From Tipula vernalis (Eukaryota; Arthropoda; Insecta; Diptera; Tipulidae), in NCBI GenBank assembly GCA_958295665.1, contig OY282560.1:85350311-85414310 (forward strand): a stretch of 64,000 nt of DNA. The letters are read 5' to 3'. The translations under genes and the position numbers were made by a program. Below are positions 15,182 to 23,361 of the stretch, piece after piece (positions within the stretch are counted from its first letter, which is position 1; each line of letters starts with the position of its first letter). Below the pieces are notes generated by a model. The model was given only the letters and a program-made list of their open reading frames with translations. It had not been told where the DNA came from and did not search any database.

Positions 15182-15972
15182 ACCTGAACTATAGACCATA
15201 AATTCATAATAAAAAAACGAAAATCTGCAATTGTGCTCCGATTTCGATGATTGATGCCTCTATCAATAGGTGCTGAGACCTGTAATTGTCATGCCAACGG
15301 GCATTTAGATCGCTCGAATATTTCTACACATTTCGTAGAAAATTCAATTTTATGGAAAATCACCTGAACTATAGACCATAAATTCATAATAAAAAAACGA
15401 AAATCTGCAATTGTGCTCCGATTTCGATGATTGATGCCTCTATCAATAGGTGCTGAGACCTGTAATTGTCATGCCAACGGGCATTTAGATCGCTCGAATA
15501 TTTCTACACATTTCTTAGAAAATTCAATTTTATGGAAAATCACCTGAACTATAGACCATAAATTCATAATAAAAAAACGAAAATCTGCAATTGTGCTCCG
15601 ATTTCGATGATTGATGCCTCTATCAATAGGTGCTGAGACCTGTAATTGTCATGCCAACGGGCATTTAGATCGCTCGAATATTTCTACACATTTCGTAGAA
15701 AATTCAATTTTATGGAAAATCACCTGAACTATAGACCATAAATTCATAATAAAAAAACGAAAATCTGCAATTGTGCTCCGATTTCGATGATTGATGCCTC
15801 TATCAATAGGTGCTGAGACCTGTAATTGTCATGCCAACGGGCATTTAGATCGCTCGAATATTTCTACACAATTCGTAGAAAATTCAATTTTATGGAAAAT
15901 CACCTGAACTATAGACCATAAATTCATAATAAAAAAACGAAAATCTGCAATTGTGCTCGGATTTCGATGATT

Positions 15973-15977
15973 GATGC
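15973..15977. repeat. Left target-site duplication of BEL/Pao insertion (GATGC)
   Basis: The sequence ATTGATGC ends at the first base of the LTR (TGTTCACG). GATGC recurs directly after the far end of the composite at 23804-23808. Uninterrupted monomers read ATTGATGCCTCTATC with GATGC once, so the pair is a true 5-bp duplication made by integrase. Confidence 0.93.
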
Positions 15978-16605
15978 TGTTCACGCGTAGAATGCTGAAA
16001 TATCTAAAAAGAAAATGAACATAAATTGAAATATTTTACTAATTAATAATCAACAAGAATTGCATTGGCACTTACCGCATAAACAAAAATTTCATTGTTA
16101 TTGTTTCTGTTTTTGTGCTTGTCAAATGCATATCGATCTATATTATCGACGCCAGGGAATTGCCACCTTGAAATTTATACAAATATGCATTCGATGTTAA
16201 TTTTTAATCACCACATCATTTAATGAATTTGAATTTCGCGCTTGTTTATTATTATCTAATTTAAAACAATTTGTTGAATTAATTTCTTATGCATGACAAT
16301 CAAGAAATTAATAATTTTTCTTCCTTCTGATCGAGACCGCCGAATGGACAAGAGTTTTTTTTTTGGTAAAATCTATTATTTTCATAATTTTTCTTATATT
16401 AAAATAAATTTATATATTTAATCTTAAATAAAGAATATTTTTATTTGTGGATTCAAATTTATTTGTGTAAGCTAATCATATACCCCTTTTTTTCTAAGTG
16501 AAAGTGATTACCGAGGACTTTACTTTTTTCCTTTTTTTCTCTTTGAAAAGTGTTGTGCAAATTGGTTCAATAATAGTACCCCCTTGTTTGCCCTTCAACA
16601 AAACA
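15978..16605 (+). repeat. 5' LTR (628 bp)
   Basis: The LTR runs from TGTTCACGCG to TTCAACAAAACA, so its ends are TGTT...AACA. Its start is fixed by the target duplication and by the second LTR after the polypurine tract. Its end is set by the CA dinucleotide three bases before the primer-binding site. It should carry promoter and polyadenylation functions. A polyadenylation signal is visible, but I could not define the transcription start. Compared with the 3' LTR it has one additional T (GACTTTAC against GACTTAC near 16517). Confidence 0.93.
16403..16428 (+). promoter_or_regulatory. LTR polyadenylation signal and inferred cleavage site
   Basis: AATAAA occupies 16403-16408. The inverted LTR copy at the right end of the element matches the LTR only up to the CTT ending at 16425. 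There it passes into 39 T, which on the other strand is a poly(A) tract. The cleavage site is therefore at about 16425-16428, some 17-20 bases after AATAAA, a normal distance. This would mark the end of the R region. The use of the site is inferred from that junction. Confidence 0.75.
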
Positions 16606-16608
16606 TTT

Positions 16609-16626
16609 TGGTGCCGAAACCCGGGA
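16609..16626 (+). promoter_or_regulatory. Primer-binding site, tRNA-Phe type
   Basis: TGGTGCCGAAACCCGGGA begins three bases after the LTR end. Its complement, UCCCGGGUUUCGGCACCA, matches the 3' end of insect/metazoan tRNA-Phe (acceptor strand UUUCGGC, discriminator A, CCA) as I know it. The tRNA would prime minus-strand DNA synthesis here. The match is 18 bases, after which the sequence diverges. Confidence 0.82.
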
Positions 16627-16872
16627 ATCGCACGTTTGTGTTTTATCATCAAAAAAACGTGTCGATTCATTTTTTTTTATTTGTTTATTTTTTCTTCATA
16701 TATCAACTGGATACATAAACTCGAACCTCGTGTAACGTTTTCTGCAATATCGCGTACAATCAGTGTTTGTTTCTTACAATCAGTGCATTATTAAATTCAG
16801 TGAAATTATTCAATTAAGTGCTTTTCATCTTACACTTTACTACTAAATTCTACTGTATTCGAATAATCCGAA
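16627..16872 (+). other. 5' untranslated leader of the retrotransposon
   Basis: These 246 bp lie between the primer-binding site and the first Gag ATG. They are T-rich and contain no coding sequence I can support. An open frame crossing the LTR end and leader begins with GTG and resembles no known protein, so I do not call it. Confidence 0.7.
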
Positions 16873-17220
16873 ATGGCTGACTTAGCAACATTGGTAAGAC
16901 GGCGCGGCATAATAAAATCAACGGTGACCAATATAAAAAAATTCGTGGACAAAATCAATAATGAATTAGAAAATGGTCAAGCCATAAACCGTGAGCAGCT
17001 CGAGACACGTGCAGAAAAACTAAACGAAGCATGGACCGAATTCCATGATATCGAAACTCAAATACTTCTTGTCGATGGCCAAATATCAGAAGCGGAAGAA
17101 TTTGAAGAGAAATACTTTGAAACTAAATCAACCCTTAAGCGTATTTTTAATATAAAAAATCCAAGCCTCACACCTGTTCCAAATATTCTAGCGGGTGATA
17201 GATACAACTGTTTTCGCTGA
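16873..17220 (+). CDS. gag: Gag N-terminal part, BEL/Pao (115 residues before frame break)
   Basis: This is the start of the element's polyprotein. The ATG at 16873 has purine -3 and G +4 and is the first good start after the leader. The protein begins MADLATLVRRRGIIKS and is charged and probably helical to about residue 80, as in the N-terminal part of BEL Gag that precedes the DUF1759 region. The frame ends at TGA 17218-17220, although clear Gag sequence continues at once in the next frame. That frame has a stop at 17189-17191, so the change must lie within 17192-17217. The stretch includes GGG (17193-17195) and TTTT; one extra base in either run would explain it. This is more likely a frameshift or sequence error than a natural end. 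Confidence 0.85.
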   Translation: MADLATLVRRRGIIKSTVTNIKKFVDKINNELENGQAINREQLETRAEKLNEAWTEFHDIETQILLVDGQISEAEEFEEKYFETKSTLKRIFNIKNPSLTPVPNILAGDRYNCFR

Positions 17221-20200
17221 TCGCTCATTCTACCAAACCAATGAACTACGTTTGCCTCGTGTTTCGATCGAATCATTTAGTGGAGATTATTCGAAGTGGC
17301 CGTCGTTTTCAGATCAATTCACAACAGCTGTACATGAAAATGAATCGCTTTCCAGAATTCATAAATTTCAATATCTCAAAGGATTATTGAGAGGTGATGC
17401 TGCGAATTTAATTCGTCATTTGCCAATGACAGAGGCCAATTACGAACAGGCATGGGAAAAATTGCAGAAAAGGTACAACAAGAAAAAGTCCATCGTAAAA
17501 GATTTAATCGAATTGTTCCTGGGACAACCAGCAATGAGACAGTGTTCACCTAAGCAATTAAGATTGTTATGCGATACATCCGATGAAGTACTAAGAGGTT
17601 TAGCAGCTTTAGGAAAGGAATGGACAAGCCGCGACCCCTGGTTGATCCACATTATCGTGAAGAAACTAGATGCGGAGACTCAGCAGTTATGGGCACAGCA
17701 CGTAAATGATATCGACGTTCCAATTATTGACCAATTATTAAATTTCTTGACAGATAGATGTGACGCTCTGGAATCCTGCTCATCAGTGAAGTCAAACACG
17801 CCTTTCCGCCAGAATACAGAAAGCAAATCACACAACGCTACCGTTGATCGCATAGGATGCTCAATGTGCAAAAAGGGTCATCTTCTTCATCATTGTTTCA
17901 GTTTTAAACGACTAAAAATTCCGGATCGAAGACAATTTTTAGAAGACAACAAGCTGTGCATTAATTGTCTCCAGCCGAATCACGATGTTAAAACTTGTCA
18001 GAATAGTAAAAGATGTTTTATTTGTCATAAAATGCATCATACACTGATTCACGTTAAAGGAACAGAAACCAAAAATGAATCGAAAACATCAGAGACCTTT
18101 CTCACTGCACTCAGCACAAATCCAATTGAACCTGCTCTTTCGTCCATGAATAACGACTTCCCAATCAACAATACCAATATTTCTCCAATCAACAATACCA
18201 GTGTTTCTTCAATCAACAATACCAATATTTCTCCAATCAACAATACCAGTGTTTCTTCAATCAACAATAACAGTATATCTTCAATCAACAATAAAATTAA
18301 TCCTGTTAATGATGAAACTTCTGCAATCAACATCTCCTCTCTGAACTCAAACTCAACCATTTCTTTGTTGCAAAATTCCAATTCGCACCCACAGTCTCGA
18401 AACAGTGAAAATATCATACATTCCGCCAGCTCGTCTAATTCCTCAAATCTGTACAAAACACTATTGTCTACCATTTTAGTCAACATCTCCGATTCCCTTG
18501 GTAAACTACATACTATTAGAGCCTTACTCGACTCTGGGTCGCAGTCTACCTTCATCAGTGAAAGTTGCGTGCAAAGAATTGGGATTCCTCGAAAATATGC
18601 TCGCTTTGCTGTTAATGGGCTTGGAGCTAAAAAAGCTGGTTTTACAAGAGGAGCTGTCGAACTCAAGCTACGTTCAAGATATGAGAAAGATACATGTGTT
18701 CTTGTAAATGCCTTTATTCTAGCGCAATTAACATCCCAGCTGCCATCACACAATATAGTCATCACACACTGGACTAGATTAAAGGACTTGCAATTGGCAG
18801 ATCCAGTATTCAACACACCAGGCGAAATAGACATGATTTTGGGTAATGACATATTCTTCGAAATAATCAAGCCGGAACAACTTAAAATTGAAGCAGGCTT
18901 GTTTGCACATCAAACTTGTTTCGGATGGATGATTGGAGGTAAATACAACCAACCTCCGCAAAATTCATGTATATCAGGATTTCACACTAACATCATAAAC
19001 AACGACTTCGAATTGAAAATTCTTCAACAGTTCTGGGAGCTGGAGGAATTAAAATCAGACAACAAACGCTCGGCCGAAGAAGACTACTGCGAAACTCATT
19101 ATAAGCAAACCACAACACGGGATCAAAATGGACGATATGTTGTTCGCCTTCCTTTTAAAGAGGACATTAAAACCAGCGCACTTGGAGCATCAGTTAACAT
19201 GGCTATGAAACGGCAACTCGCAATGGAGAGACGATTTGCTAAAAACGATAACCTTCGAGAAAATTATGTCAACTTCATGGAAGAATACAAATCCCTGAAC
19301 CATATGACCGCGATTGCTGAAACGAAAGTCCCATCACCTCAAAATCAGTTCTACCTGCCACATCACGCCGTTTTGAAGGAAGCCAGCTCCACCACTAAAC
19401 TCCGAGTCGTATTTGACGGATCCTGTAAAAGCTCATCTGGTTTTTCGCTAAACGACACATTACTTGTAGGATCGACAATCCAGAAAGATTTAATGGCAAT
19501 TCTTCTTCGTTATAGGACCAGTGCAGTGGCAGTGTCTGCTGATATAGAAAAAATGTATCGTCAGGTGTTACTCCATCCTGATGACCGCGATTCTCAACGA
19601 ATAGTGTGGAGAAATAATGCTAACGAGAAAATGCAGCATTTTCAACTCAACACCGTAACTTACGGAACTTCAAGCGCAGCTTTTCTAGCAGTTAGAACGC
19701 TACAGCAACTAGCCATGGATTACCAATCAATTTATCCGCAAGCTACCTCCATTCTCTTGGAAAACTTCTATGTAGACGACATGCTTACAGGTTGTGAAAA
19801 CACTCAACAAGCAACCAATATCTATGATAGCATGTCCGCCCTATTAGCTGAAGGTGGATTTAAAATTAGGAAATGGATGTCAAACGATCAACAATTTTTA
19901 AAGAATATCCCACCAGAGGACTGTGAATCATCGATTTTGGAGCTGGATACAAATTCTACCATCAAAACTCTCGGCTGTCACTGGAATCCAATTCACGATA
20001 CATTTTCTTTTCGCGTAAACTTGCCTATTACTGAAAAAACCACCAAGCGAGCACTATTATCGCAGGCAGCAAGCATTTTTGATCCAATGGGATGGCTTTC
20101 TCCACTTACCATCTCTATAAAAATATTGTTTCAAAGTTTATGGCTACAAGGAATTACTTGGGATGACGAACTACCCCTAAATATTGCAAACAAATGGACT

Positions 20201-21016
20201 AAAATCAAAAATGGCTTAAAGGAAATAGAATCCATTGAAATTCCACGGTACCTGATGACCTCCGCCAACTCAAATAACATGCAGCTACATGCTTTCTCAG
20301 ACGCTTCGGAACTAGCTTATGGAGCAGTGATCTATTCAAGAGTCAAAGATGAAAATGGAATTGTGCACATCCGATTACTAGCCGCAAAAACAAAGGTCGC
20401 ACCTATTAAACAAGTGTCCTTGCCGCGATTGGAGTTGTGTGCAGCTTTACTATTATGTCGTCTAATAAAGTACATCGCCAAATATTTAGAAATCGAAATT
20501 GCATCAATTCACGCATACACCGATTCATCAATTGTTCTGGCTTGGCTGGATGATCATCCCAGGAGATGGAAAAATTTTATAGCCAATCGCACCTCAGAAA
20601 TTTTGGAATATATTCCCAGACAACATTGGTTACATATTCCGTCTAAACAAAATCCGGCCGATTTGGCATCTCGTGGTTTAAGTCCTGCTGAATTGGTAAA
20701 AAATCTTTTGTGGTGGAATGGTCCCGATTTTTTAACAAATATTCATAACAATCATACAATCAGTTCTGTCAACACTTCACCCAAAGATTATGAACGAACT
20801 GATCTAGAGGAAAGAAACAGTTATAAAAATTGTCACATTGAACTTTGCAATTTGGATGTAGTCTCAGTGTTATTTAACCGTTTTTCATCAATTAATAAAA
20901 TTTACAGAATTATAGCTTACATTTATAGATTTACAATCAATGCCAGGATGAAGTCTAACAGAAATGCAAAAAGAAAAAAAAAACCACCGAAATATACCTC
21001 AACCAACAGTCGATGA
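17195..21016 (+). CDS. gag-pol: Gag-Pol main part: DUF1759 Gag, zinc knuckles, protease, reverse transcriptase, RNase H (frame-broken at both ends)
   Basis: The frame opens at 17192; the GTG at 17195 is not a credible eukaryotic start, so this continues the upstream Gag. Residues are counted from 17195. About 20-190 is the DUF1759-type Gag core (LPRVSIESFSGDYSKW). Zinc knuckles span 222-286: CX2CX3HX4C, CX2CX4HX4C and CX2CX3HX4H. A low-complexity 8-residue repeat lies at about 323-367. The aspartic protease has DSGS at 446-449. In the reverse transcriptase, RVVFDGS starts at 737, the first catalytic Asp is probably 783 (SADIEKMY) and YVDD is 859-862. RNase H acidic residues are probably D1036 (FSDAS), E1080 (LPRLEL) and D1110 (YTDSS). 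The last residues are frameshifted Lys-rich sequence. Catalytic residues look intact. The frame is lost at or near an A10 tract (20975-20984), and integrase continues in the next frame. Confidence 0.9.
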   Translation: MIDTTVFADRSFYQTNELRLPRVSIESFSGDYSKWPSFSDQFTTAVHENESLSRIHKFQYLKGLLRGDAANLIRHLPMTEANYEQAWEKLQKRYNKKKSIVKDLIELFLGQPAMRQCSPKQLRLLCDTSDEVLRGLAALGKEWTSRDPWLIHIIVKKLDAETQQLWAQHVNDIDVPIIDQLLNFLTDRCDALESCSSVKSNTPFRQNTESKSHNATVDRIGCSMCKKGHLLHHCFSFKRLKIPDRRQFLEDNKLCINCLQPNHDVKTCQNSKRCFICHKMHHTLIHVKGTETKNESKTSETFLTALSTNPIEPALSSMNNDFPINNTNISPINNTSVSSINNTNISPINNTSVSSINNNSISSINNKINPVNDETSAINISSLNSNSTISLLQNSNSHPQSRNSENIIHSASSSNSSNLYKTLLSTILVNISDSLGKLHTIRALLDSGSQSTFISESCVQRIGIPRKYARFAVNGLGAKKAGFTRGAVELKLRSRYEKDTCVLVNAFILAQLTSQLPSHNIVITHWTRLKDLQLADPVFNTPGEIDMILGNDIFFEIIKPEQLKIEAGLFAHQTCFGWMIGGKYNQPPQNSCISGFHTNIINNDFELKILQQFWELEELKSDNKRSAEEDYCETHYKQTTTRDQNGRYVVRLPFKEDIKTSALGASVNMAMKRQLAMERRFAKNDNLRENYVNFMEEYKSLNHMTAIAETKVPSPQNQFYLPHHAVLKEASSTTKLRVVFDGSCKSSSGFSLNDTLLVGSTIQKDLMAILLRYRTSAVAVSADIEKMYRQVLLHPDDRDSQRIVWRNNANEKMQHFQLNTVTYGTSSAAFLAVRTLQQLAMDYQSIYPQATSILLENFYVDDMLTGCENTQQATNIYDSMSALLAEGGFKIRKWMSNDQQFLKNIPPEDCESSILELDTNSTIKTLGCHWNPIHDTFSFRVNLPITEKTTKRALLSQAASIFDPMGWLSPLTISIKILFQSLWLQGITWDDELPLNIANKWTKIKNGLKEIESIEIPRYLMTSANSNNMQLHAFSDASELAYGAVIYSRVKDENGIVHIRLLAAKTKVAPIKQVSLPRLELCAALLLCRLIKYIAKYLEIEIASIHAYTDSSIVLAWLDDHPRRWKNFIANRTSEILEYIPRQHWLHIPSKQNPADLASRGLSPAELVKNLLWWNGPDFLTNIHNNHTISSVNTSPKDYERTDLEERNSYKNCHIELCNLDVVSVLFNRFSSINKIYRIIAYIYRFTINARMKSNRNAKRKKKPPKYTSTNSR
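18161..18296 (+). repeat. 24-bp coding minisatellite in gag-pol (about 5.5 copies)
   Basis: The 24-bp unit CCAATCAACAATACCAATAT + TTCT repeats in phase at 18161, 18185, 18209, 18233, 18257 and 18281. It encodes an 8-residue repeat, P/S-I-N-N-T-N/S-I/V-S, from residue 323, between the zinc knuckles and the protease. Units alternate between ATATTTCTCC and GTGTTTCTTC endings, indicating a 48-bp super-unit made by replication slippage. It probably forms a disordered linker. Confidence 0.9.
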
Positions 21017-22397
21017 AATCAAGCATGCCGAGATAACTTGCATAAGATGGGCTCAAACCCAATCATTTACAAACGACTTAAAACTAATCAATTCCAAAGA
21101 AGGTATATCGAAGCGTAGCAAATTATTACCACTAACACCTTTCTTAGACACTACCGGCATATTAAGAGTTGGAGGGCGAATCGAAAATTCTACGTGTTCA
21201 TTCGACACTAAGCATCCCGTTATACTCCCAAAGGACCATTTATTAAGCAAACTAATAATTGATGACTTTCATAAGCAAAATCTTCATGCCGGACCTGCAT
21301 TATTAATAAGCCTACTTCGCCAACGATTTTGGATTATCGGTTGCAGGAATATGGTCAGACACTATGTAGCGAAATGTCTAATTTGCTTCAAACAAAAAAG
21401 ATTACACAATGAGCAGTTAATGGGTAACTTACCTAAAGTTAGAGTTAACTCAGGACGCCCGTTTCTTCACACAGGAGTCGATTATGCCGGGCCATTATAT
21501 TTACGGGAACGATCTGGGCGTGGTCAGTGCAGGGTAACAAAGGGTTACATTGCCTTATTTATATGTATGTCCGTAAAGGCAGTCCACATCGAACTCGTGA
21601 GTGACATGACTACTGATTGCTTTATCGCTGCACTCAAGCGATTCATATCTCGTCGAGGTATACCCTTGCAAATCTACTCAGACAATGGCAGCAATTTCGT
21701 TGGCAGTCGCAGTGAACTAAATGAACTATACGAACTTTTTAAAAACGAAGGCAATTTTAAACTAATATGTAATTTTCTTACCCCACAGAGAATCAATTTT
21801 GTTTTCAATCCAGCACATGCTCCTCACTTTGGTGGTTTGTGGGAGGCCAACATAAAATCTGTCAAGCATCATCTTAAACGAGTCATTGGAAATTCACATC
21901 TTACATTTGAGGAAATGACTACGCTATTGGCCCAGATAGAAGCAGTTTTAAATTCAAGGCCTTTATGTAGCCTCTCCGAAGATGCATCATCATACGACGT
22001 GCTCACACCAGCTCATTTTTTGATTGGAGAATCAATGAAGGCAATTCCGGAACCCGATTTAAGTCACATCAACACATCGCGCCTCTCAAAATGGCAAAAT
22101 ATTCAGAATAGAACTCAAGGCTTTTGGAAGGCATGGCACCGAGATTACCTTACTACTCTAAACCAACGAAACAAATGGAAAACCAAAACGAAAAATTTAG
22201 CATTAGACCAGCTGGTACTAATTCAAGAAGAGAACGTTCCTCAATTACATTGGCTAACCGGACGAATTCAACAATTACATCATGGCAAGGATGGTTTAAT
22301 CCGCGTTGCCACAGTACGTACTGCAAACGGCCAGCTTAAACGACCAATAGTTAAGCTGATTCCATTACCTATAGATGACAACAGTGACAAAGGCTGA
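20964..22397 (+). CDS. pol: Pol C-terminal part: integrase and DUF5641-type C-terminal domain
   Basis: The integrase end of the polyprotein lies in the frame after the A10 tract. The ATG at 20964 is internal and overlaps the previous frame, so it is probably not a true start. Residues from that ATG: the zinc-binding H103-X4-H108-X29-C138-X2-C141; the catalytic triad D173 (GVDYAGP), D240 (YSDNGSNF) and E294 (FGGLWEA); LTPAHFLIG at about 354; then the C-terminal BEL domain (KWQNIQNRTQGFWKAW... LHWLTGRI) to the TGA at 22395-22397. All zinc and catalytic residues are present. From the first Gag ATG to this stop is 5525 bp, two more than a multiple of three, which fits two single-base additions in an originally continuous frame of about 1840 codons. 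Confidence 0.9.
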   Translation: MQKEKKNHRNIPQPTVDEIKHAEITCIRWAQTQSFTNDLKLINSKEGISKRSKLLPLTPFLDTTGILRVGGRIENSTCSFDTKHPVILPKDHLLSKLIIDDFHKQNLHAGPALLISLLRQRFWIIGCRNMVRHYVAKCLICFKQKRLHNEQLMGNLPKVRVNSGRPFLHTGVDYAGPLYLRERSGRGQCRVTKGYIALFICMSVKAVHIELVSDMTTDCFIAALKRFISRRGIPLQIYSDNGSNFVGSRSELNELYELFKNEGNFKLICNFLTPQRINFVFNPAHAPHFGGLWEANIKSVKHHLKRVIGNSHLTFEEMTTLLAQIEAVLNSRPLCSLSEDASSYDVLTPAHFLIGESMKAIPEPDLSHINTSRLSKWQNIQNRTQGFWKAWHRDYLTTLNQRNKWKTKTKNLALDQLVLIQEENVPQLHWLTGRIQQLHHGKDGLIRVATVRTANGQLKRPIVKLIPLPIDDNSDKG

Positions 22398-22669
22398 GAT
22401 GAGCCATACCAAAACATCACAACGTATAACAACAACAATAAGTAAAACACAATCATGTATTATGTTTAGTTTGAATTTTTTTTTTTTTCTCAATTTTAAT
22501 ACACACTTGAATTATATAATTATTTGTACATAGATTTATACACTAATCACAAAATTACTAACTAAATGTTCACAATATGTAAACAAAATTGCTCTTACCA
22601 TAACAGAACAATACTCGCCGATGAGATAGCGCTGTCGGATAAGGTTTAATTTATCTTCATTTCCTTTTT
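22398..22669 (+). other. 3' noncoding segment of the retrotransposon
   Basis: These are AT-rich bases between the integrase stop and the polypurine tract, with a run of 13 T at about 22476-22488. I see no env-like frame or other coding sequence, as expected for BEL/Pao elements that lack an envelope gene. Confidence 0.75.
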
Positions 22670-22679
22670 GGGGGCAGTA
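22670..22679 (+). promoter_or_regulatory. Polypurine tract, plus-strand primer
   Basis: GGGGGCAGTA, preceded by a T-rich stretch, abuts the 3' LTR start. This is the expected position of the RNase H-resistant primer for plus-strand synthesis. The GGGGG core and the end exactly at TGTTCACG support the call. Confidence 0.8.
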
Positions 22680-23306
22680 TGTTCACGCGTAGAATGCTGA
22701 AATATCTAAAAAGAAAATGAACATAAATTGAAATATTTTACTAATTAATAATCAACAAGAATTGCATTGGCACTTACCGCATAAACAAAAATTTCATTGT
22801 TATTGTTTCTGTTTTTGTGCTTGTCAAATGCATATCGATCTATATTATCGACGCCAGGGAATTGCCACCTTGAAATTTATACAAATATGCATTCGATGTT
22901 AATTTTTAATCACCACATCATTTAATGAATTTGAATTTCGCGCTTGTTTATTATTATCTAATTTAAAACAATTTGTTGAATTAATTTCTTATGCATGACA
23001 ATCAAGAAATTAATAATTTTTCTTCCTTCTGATCGAGACCGCCGAATGGACAAGAGTTTTTTTTTTGGTAAAATCTATTATTTTCATAATTTTTCTTATA
23101 TTAAAATAAATTTATATATTTAATCTTAAATAAAGAATATTTTTATTTGTGGATTCAAATTTATTTGTGTAAGCTAATCATATACCCCTTTTTTTCTAAG
23201 TGAAAGTGATTACCGAGGACTTACTTTTTTCCTTTTTTTCTCTTTGAAAAGTGTTGTGCAAATTGGTTCAATAATAGTACCCCCTTGTTTGCCCTTCAAC
23301 AAAACA
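22680..23306 (+). repeat. 3' LTR (627 bp)
   Basis: This is a direct repeat of 15978-16605 with one T missing and no other difference seen by eye. It ends at AACA (23306). It is not followed by host DNA but by TTTTGG, the same six bases that follow the 5' LTR (TTT spacer plus the TGG that begins the primer-binding site). Confidence 0.93.
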
Positions 23307-23310
23307 TTTT

Positions 23311-23355
<45 letters not shown>
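23307..23355 (+). other. Aberrant junction: TTTTGG-AGAG-T39
   Basis: TTTTGG (23307-23312) copies the bases between the LTR and the third base of the primer-binding site. AGAG (23313-23316) follows, then 39 T (23317-23355), up to three of which also belong to the inverted LTR. AGAG followed by ten T also occurs inside the LTR at about 16351-16364, so AGAG may come from there. Read on the minus strand the T run is a poly(A) tail attached at a plausible cleavage site. Confidence 0.85.

Positions 23356-23361
<6 letters not shown>

Larger units (their letters stand above)
1..15977. repeat. Satellite array, left block (L 180-bp and S 140-bp monomers)
   Basis: The block is head-to-tail tandem copies of one monomer family with no other sequence. 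It opens with one S monomer (1-140), followed by about 41 consecutive L monomers (141-7518). Further S monomers start near 7519, 8199, 8519, 9199, 11668 and 13962. Variation is mostly single-base and shared by several monomers: TCTGC or TCGGC, TTCGTAG or TTCTTAG, CACAT or TACAT, GGGCATT or GGGAATT. Such shared variants indicate homogenisation by unequal exchange or conversion. The array stops inside an L monomer at the BEL/Pao insertion. Open frames within it are accidental and no gene is present. Confidence 0.97.

Noticed and set aside
1..15977. CRISPR-like regular repeats
   Set aside because: The spacing is regular, but the whole unit repeats without unique spacers. The context is eukaryotic and no cas gene is present.
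16498..16794. 98-codon open frame across the LTR end and leader
   Set aside because: It starts with GTG, crosses the LTR/primer-binding-site boundary, is T-run rich and resembles no known protein.
18049..18870. 273-codon minus-strand open frame inside gag-pol
   Set aside because: It is a shadow of the real plus-strand frame. Its repetitive part is the reverse reading of the 24-bp minisatellite, and protease lies on the other strand.
22398..22679. Possible envelope gene after integrase
   Set aside because: Only about 280 bp lie between the integrase stop and the LTR, with no open frame or membrane segment.
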